Below are positions 31,520-32,808 of a stretch of DNA of 32,808 nt, piece by piece. The DNA is from Gallionella sp. (GTDB lineage: Bacteria > Pseudomonadota > Gammaproteobacteria > Burkholderiales > Gallionellaceae): positions 3,362-36,169 of the forward strand of contig JAHFRA010000026.1 of the NCBI GenBank assembly GCA_023259035.1, read 5' to 3'. How positions within the stretch are numbered: position 1 is the first letter of the stretch; each line of letters starts with the position of its first letter. Below the pieces are notes generated by a model. That model made no database searches and had not been told where the DNA came from. It saw nothing but the letters and a program-made list of their open reading frames with translations. A program made the position numbers and the translations under genes.

Positions 31520-32425
31520 ATGAAAACATTTTTTGGAATGATTGCAGTCGTCGTTTCGTTGGTTTTTTCGCTGGCGGCATGGGGTGACTGGAACGACCCG
31601 CATGTGGAGGGTGCCAAGGAACATCCGCTGCTCAAATTCTATCCGCAGGCCAGTGTTACCGAATACGACCAAAAGGATTTTGACAGCGCGGAGATGCTCA
31701 CCGCTTACAAGAAGGGTGCTGAAGCGCCTTCTACAGTCGACACCATGGAAGGCAAGGTTACAAAGTATCACTATGCCCATAAGCCCAACACGTCGCCGCT
31801 GGAAATCATCCGACAATATGAAGCCGCCTTGAAGTCGGCGGGCTTCATCACGATAATCGCGGGCAAGGGCGCAAGCTATCCCGGCATGCCAGAAACCAAC
31901 GATCCTGATGCATTTGGCTCGTTCCGGCTTGACCGAAAAGGAAAACCGGCTGTCTACGTCCAAGTGCTCGCCTCATATAATGGAGGACCTGAATATCCCG
32001 AATCGCATGTGACGATTGTGGAAATCAAGGGCATGGAGCAGAAGCTGGAAGCCAATGCCGAGTCCTGGTTCGACGAAATTTCAAAAACCGGTCGTGTTGC
32101 GGTTTACGGCATCAATTTCGACACCGGCAAAGCCACGCTTAAACCTGAATCCGAAAAGGTGCTCGCGGAAATCAGCAAGTTGGCGACCGGCCATGCGCAG
32201 CTCAAGCTCGGCATTGAGGGGCATACGGACAACATCGGCGGTGCAGCCGCGAACAAAAAACTTTCCGAAAGTCGGGCGGAAGCTGTCAAGGCCTGGCTGA
32301 TAAAGAATGGCGCCAACGGCGCGAACTTCACGACAACCGGATTTGGCGACACGAAACCAGTGGATGACAACAAGACAGAAGCAGGCCGCGCCAAGAACCG
32401 TCGTGTCGAACTGGTTAAGCAATAA
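31520..32425 (+). CDS. OmpA-family protein
   Basis: 301 residues with a signal peptide (MKTFFGMIAVVVSLVFSLAA, cleavage before about 22). A unique N-terminal part (about 25-180, with HPLLKFYPQASVTEYDQ and a DUF4892-like look) precedes the peptidoglycan-binding OmpA domain at about 190-301: YGINFDTGKATLKPES, IEGHTDNIGG, LSESRAEAVKAWL, GFGDTKPVDDN and GRAKNRRVEL, with the Asp and Arg that contact diaminopimelate. There is no beta-barrel, so it is probably periplasmic or attached to the cell wall. AAAGGA precedes the ATG. Single gene by spacing. Confidence 0.93.
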   Translation: MKTFFGMIAVVVSLVFSLAAWGDWNDPHVEGAKEHPLLKFYPQASVTEYDQKDFDSAEMLTAYKKGAEAPSTVDTMEGKVTKYHYAHKPNTSPLEIIRQYEAALKSAGFITIIAGKGASYPGMPETNDPDAFGSFRLDRKGKPAVYVQVLASYNGGPEYPESHVTIVEIKGMEQKLEANAESWFDEISKTGRVAVYGINFDTGKATLKPESEKVLAEISKLATGHAQLKLGIEGHTDNIGGAAANKKLSESRAEAVKAWLIKNGANGANFTTTGFGDTKPVDDNKTEAGRAKNRRVELVKQ

Positions 32426-32479
32426 GCCTGGTTATTTTAGAGAGGCGCATAAGTTTACCGGGTTTTTATAAATCGCAGT

Positions 32480-32528
32480 TGAACGGCTTGAATCTTGCTC
32501 ACTATTTATTTCTCGAAGGATAACAACA
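32480..32528 (+). promoter_or_regulatory. Leader and ribosome-binding site of the oxidoreductase gene
   Basis: 49 bases ending in GAAGGATAACAACA directly before the ATG; duplicated at 31215-31263. The conserved TTGCTCACTATTTATT block may be a regulator site or promoter part. Which bases are used cannot be told. Confidence 0.5.
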
Positions 32529-32808
32529 TGACAACTACTTTGTTCACCTCAACCACGCTTGGTAAATTGTCGCTCAAGAACCGCATCGCCATGGCACCGA
32601 TGACTCGCTCCCGCGCCATCGGCAATGTGCCGAATGACTTGATGGAGAGATATTACCGGATGCGTGCTGATGCCGGACTCATCATCACCGAAGGCGTGTC
32701 ACCTTCGGCAAATGGCTTGGGCTATGCCCGCATCCCCGGCTTGTTCACCGATGCGCAAGTGCAAGGCTGGCAGCGTGTGACGGATGGCGTACACCAGGCT
32801 GGCGGCAA
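32528..32808 (+). CDS. Old Yellow Enzyme-type NADH:flavin oxidoreductase, 5' part (cut by window end)
   Basis: The first 93 residues of an FMN-dependent ene-reductase of the NemA/OYE family: LFTSTTLGKLSLKNRIAMAP, MTRSRAIGNVPN, then MRADAGLIITEGVSPSANGL and RIPGLFTDAQVQGWQRVTD are family landmarks covering the start of the TIM barrel. Members reduce activated double bonds or nitro compounds with NAD(P)H. AAGGA stands at good spacing before the ATG. The rest lies beyond the window. Confidence 0.93.
   Translation, partial: MTTTLFTSTTLGKLSLKNRIAMAPMTRSRAIGNVPNDLMERYYRMRADAGLIITEGVSPSANGLGYARIPGLFTDAQVQGWQRVTDGVHQAGG

Overview
The window looks like a betaproteobacterial chromosome segment, most likely from the Nitrosomonadales/Gallionellaceae or a close relative. 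This is inferred from gene style (rnr-rlmB pair, DUF3617 protein, AmmeMemoRadiSam genes, fused 2-oxoglutarate:ferredoxin oxidoreductase alpha/gamma) and not from a marker gene. No rRNA or CRISPR array was found. Two tRNA genes lie near the left end, both on the minus strand: Arg(ACG) and Leu(CAG). Layout, left to right: tRNA-Arg; a Ser/Thr kinase joined to a cyclic-nucleotide-binding domain; a complete IS3-family insertion sequence with matching terminal inverted repeats; tRNA-Leu; the housekeeping pair rnr and rlmB; a VapBC-type toxin-antitoxin pair; a broken gene; and two secreted-protein genes, the first ending in what looks like a zinc D,D-peptidase motif of the LAS type. From 19609 down to 10503 the minus strand holds seven closely packed genes: korA (gamma+alpha fused), korB, an FrdB-like iron-sulfur protein, an FrdA-like flavoprotein, a NuoF-like NADH/FMN/Fe-S protein, a MEMO-AMMECR1 fusion, and the AmmeMemoRadiSam radical SAM enzyme. 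The first five can be read as a soluble NADH-linked fumarate reductase next to a ferredoxin-linked 2-oxoglutarate synthase, which would be the reductive (or reversible) arm of the TCA cycle. The last two add the AmmeMemoRadiSam system, whose function is not settled. The NuoF-like gene carries an in-frame 45-codon cassette made of palindromes. Two tandem 54-bp units in it have three compensatory base-pair changes in their stems, which is the clearest unusual structure in the window. From 19.8 to 25.4 kb is a recombination-scarred Rhs-type polymorphic toxin locus on the minus strand. It has two Rhs tips, each with a different C-terminal domain and each followed by a small candidate immunity gene, plus a scrambled third fragment that beheads an XRE regulator. 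An ISL3-family remnant has cut the start off one Rhs gene. The passenger region of the longer Rhs gene is six Ig-like repeats of about 84 residues after an RCC1-like stub, instead of the usual YD-repeat shell. The right end is more ordinary: a gamma-class carbonic anhydrase-like protein, an amidase, a tiny membrane peptide, a DUF3617 protein followed directly by a D-Ala-D-Ala carboxypeptidase and a TPR membrane protein, an OmpA-domain protein, and the start of an Old Yellow Enzyme cut by the window end. A 49-bp leader preceding that last gene also occurs, with no gene attached, about 1.3 kb upstream.
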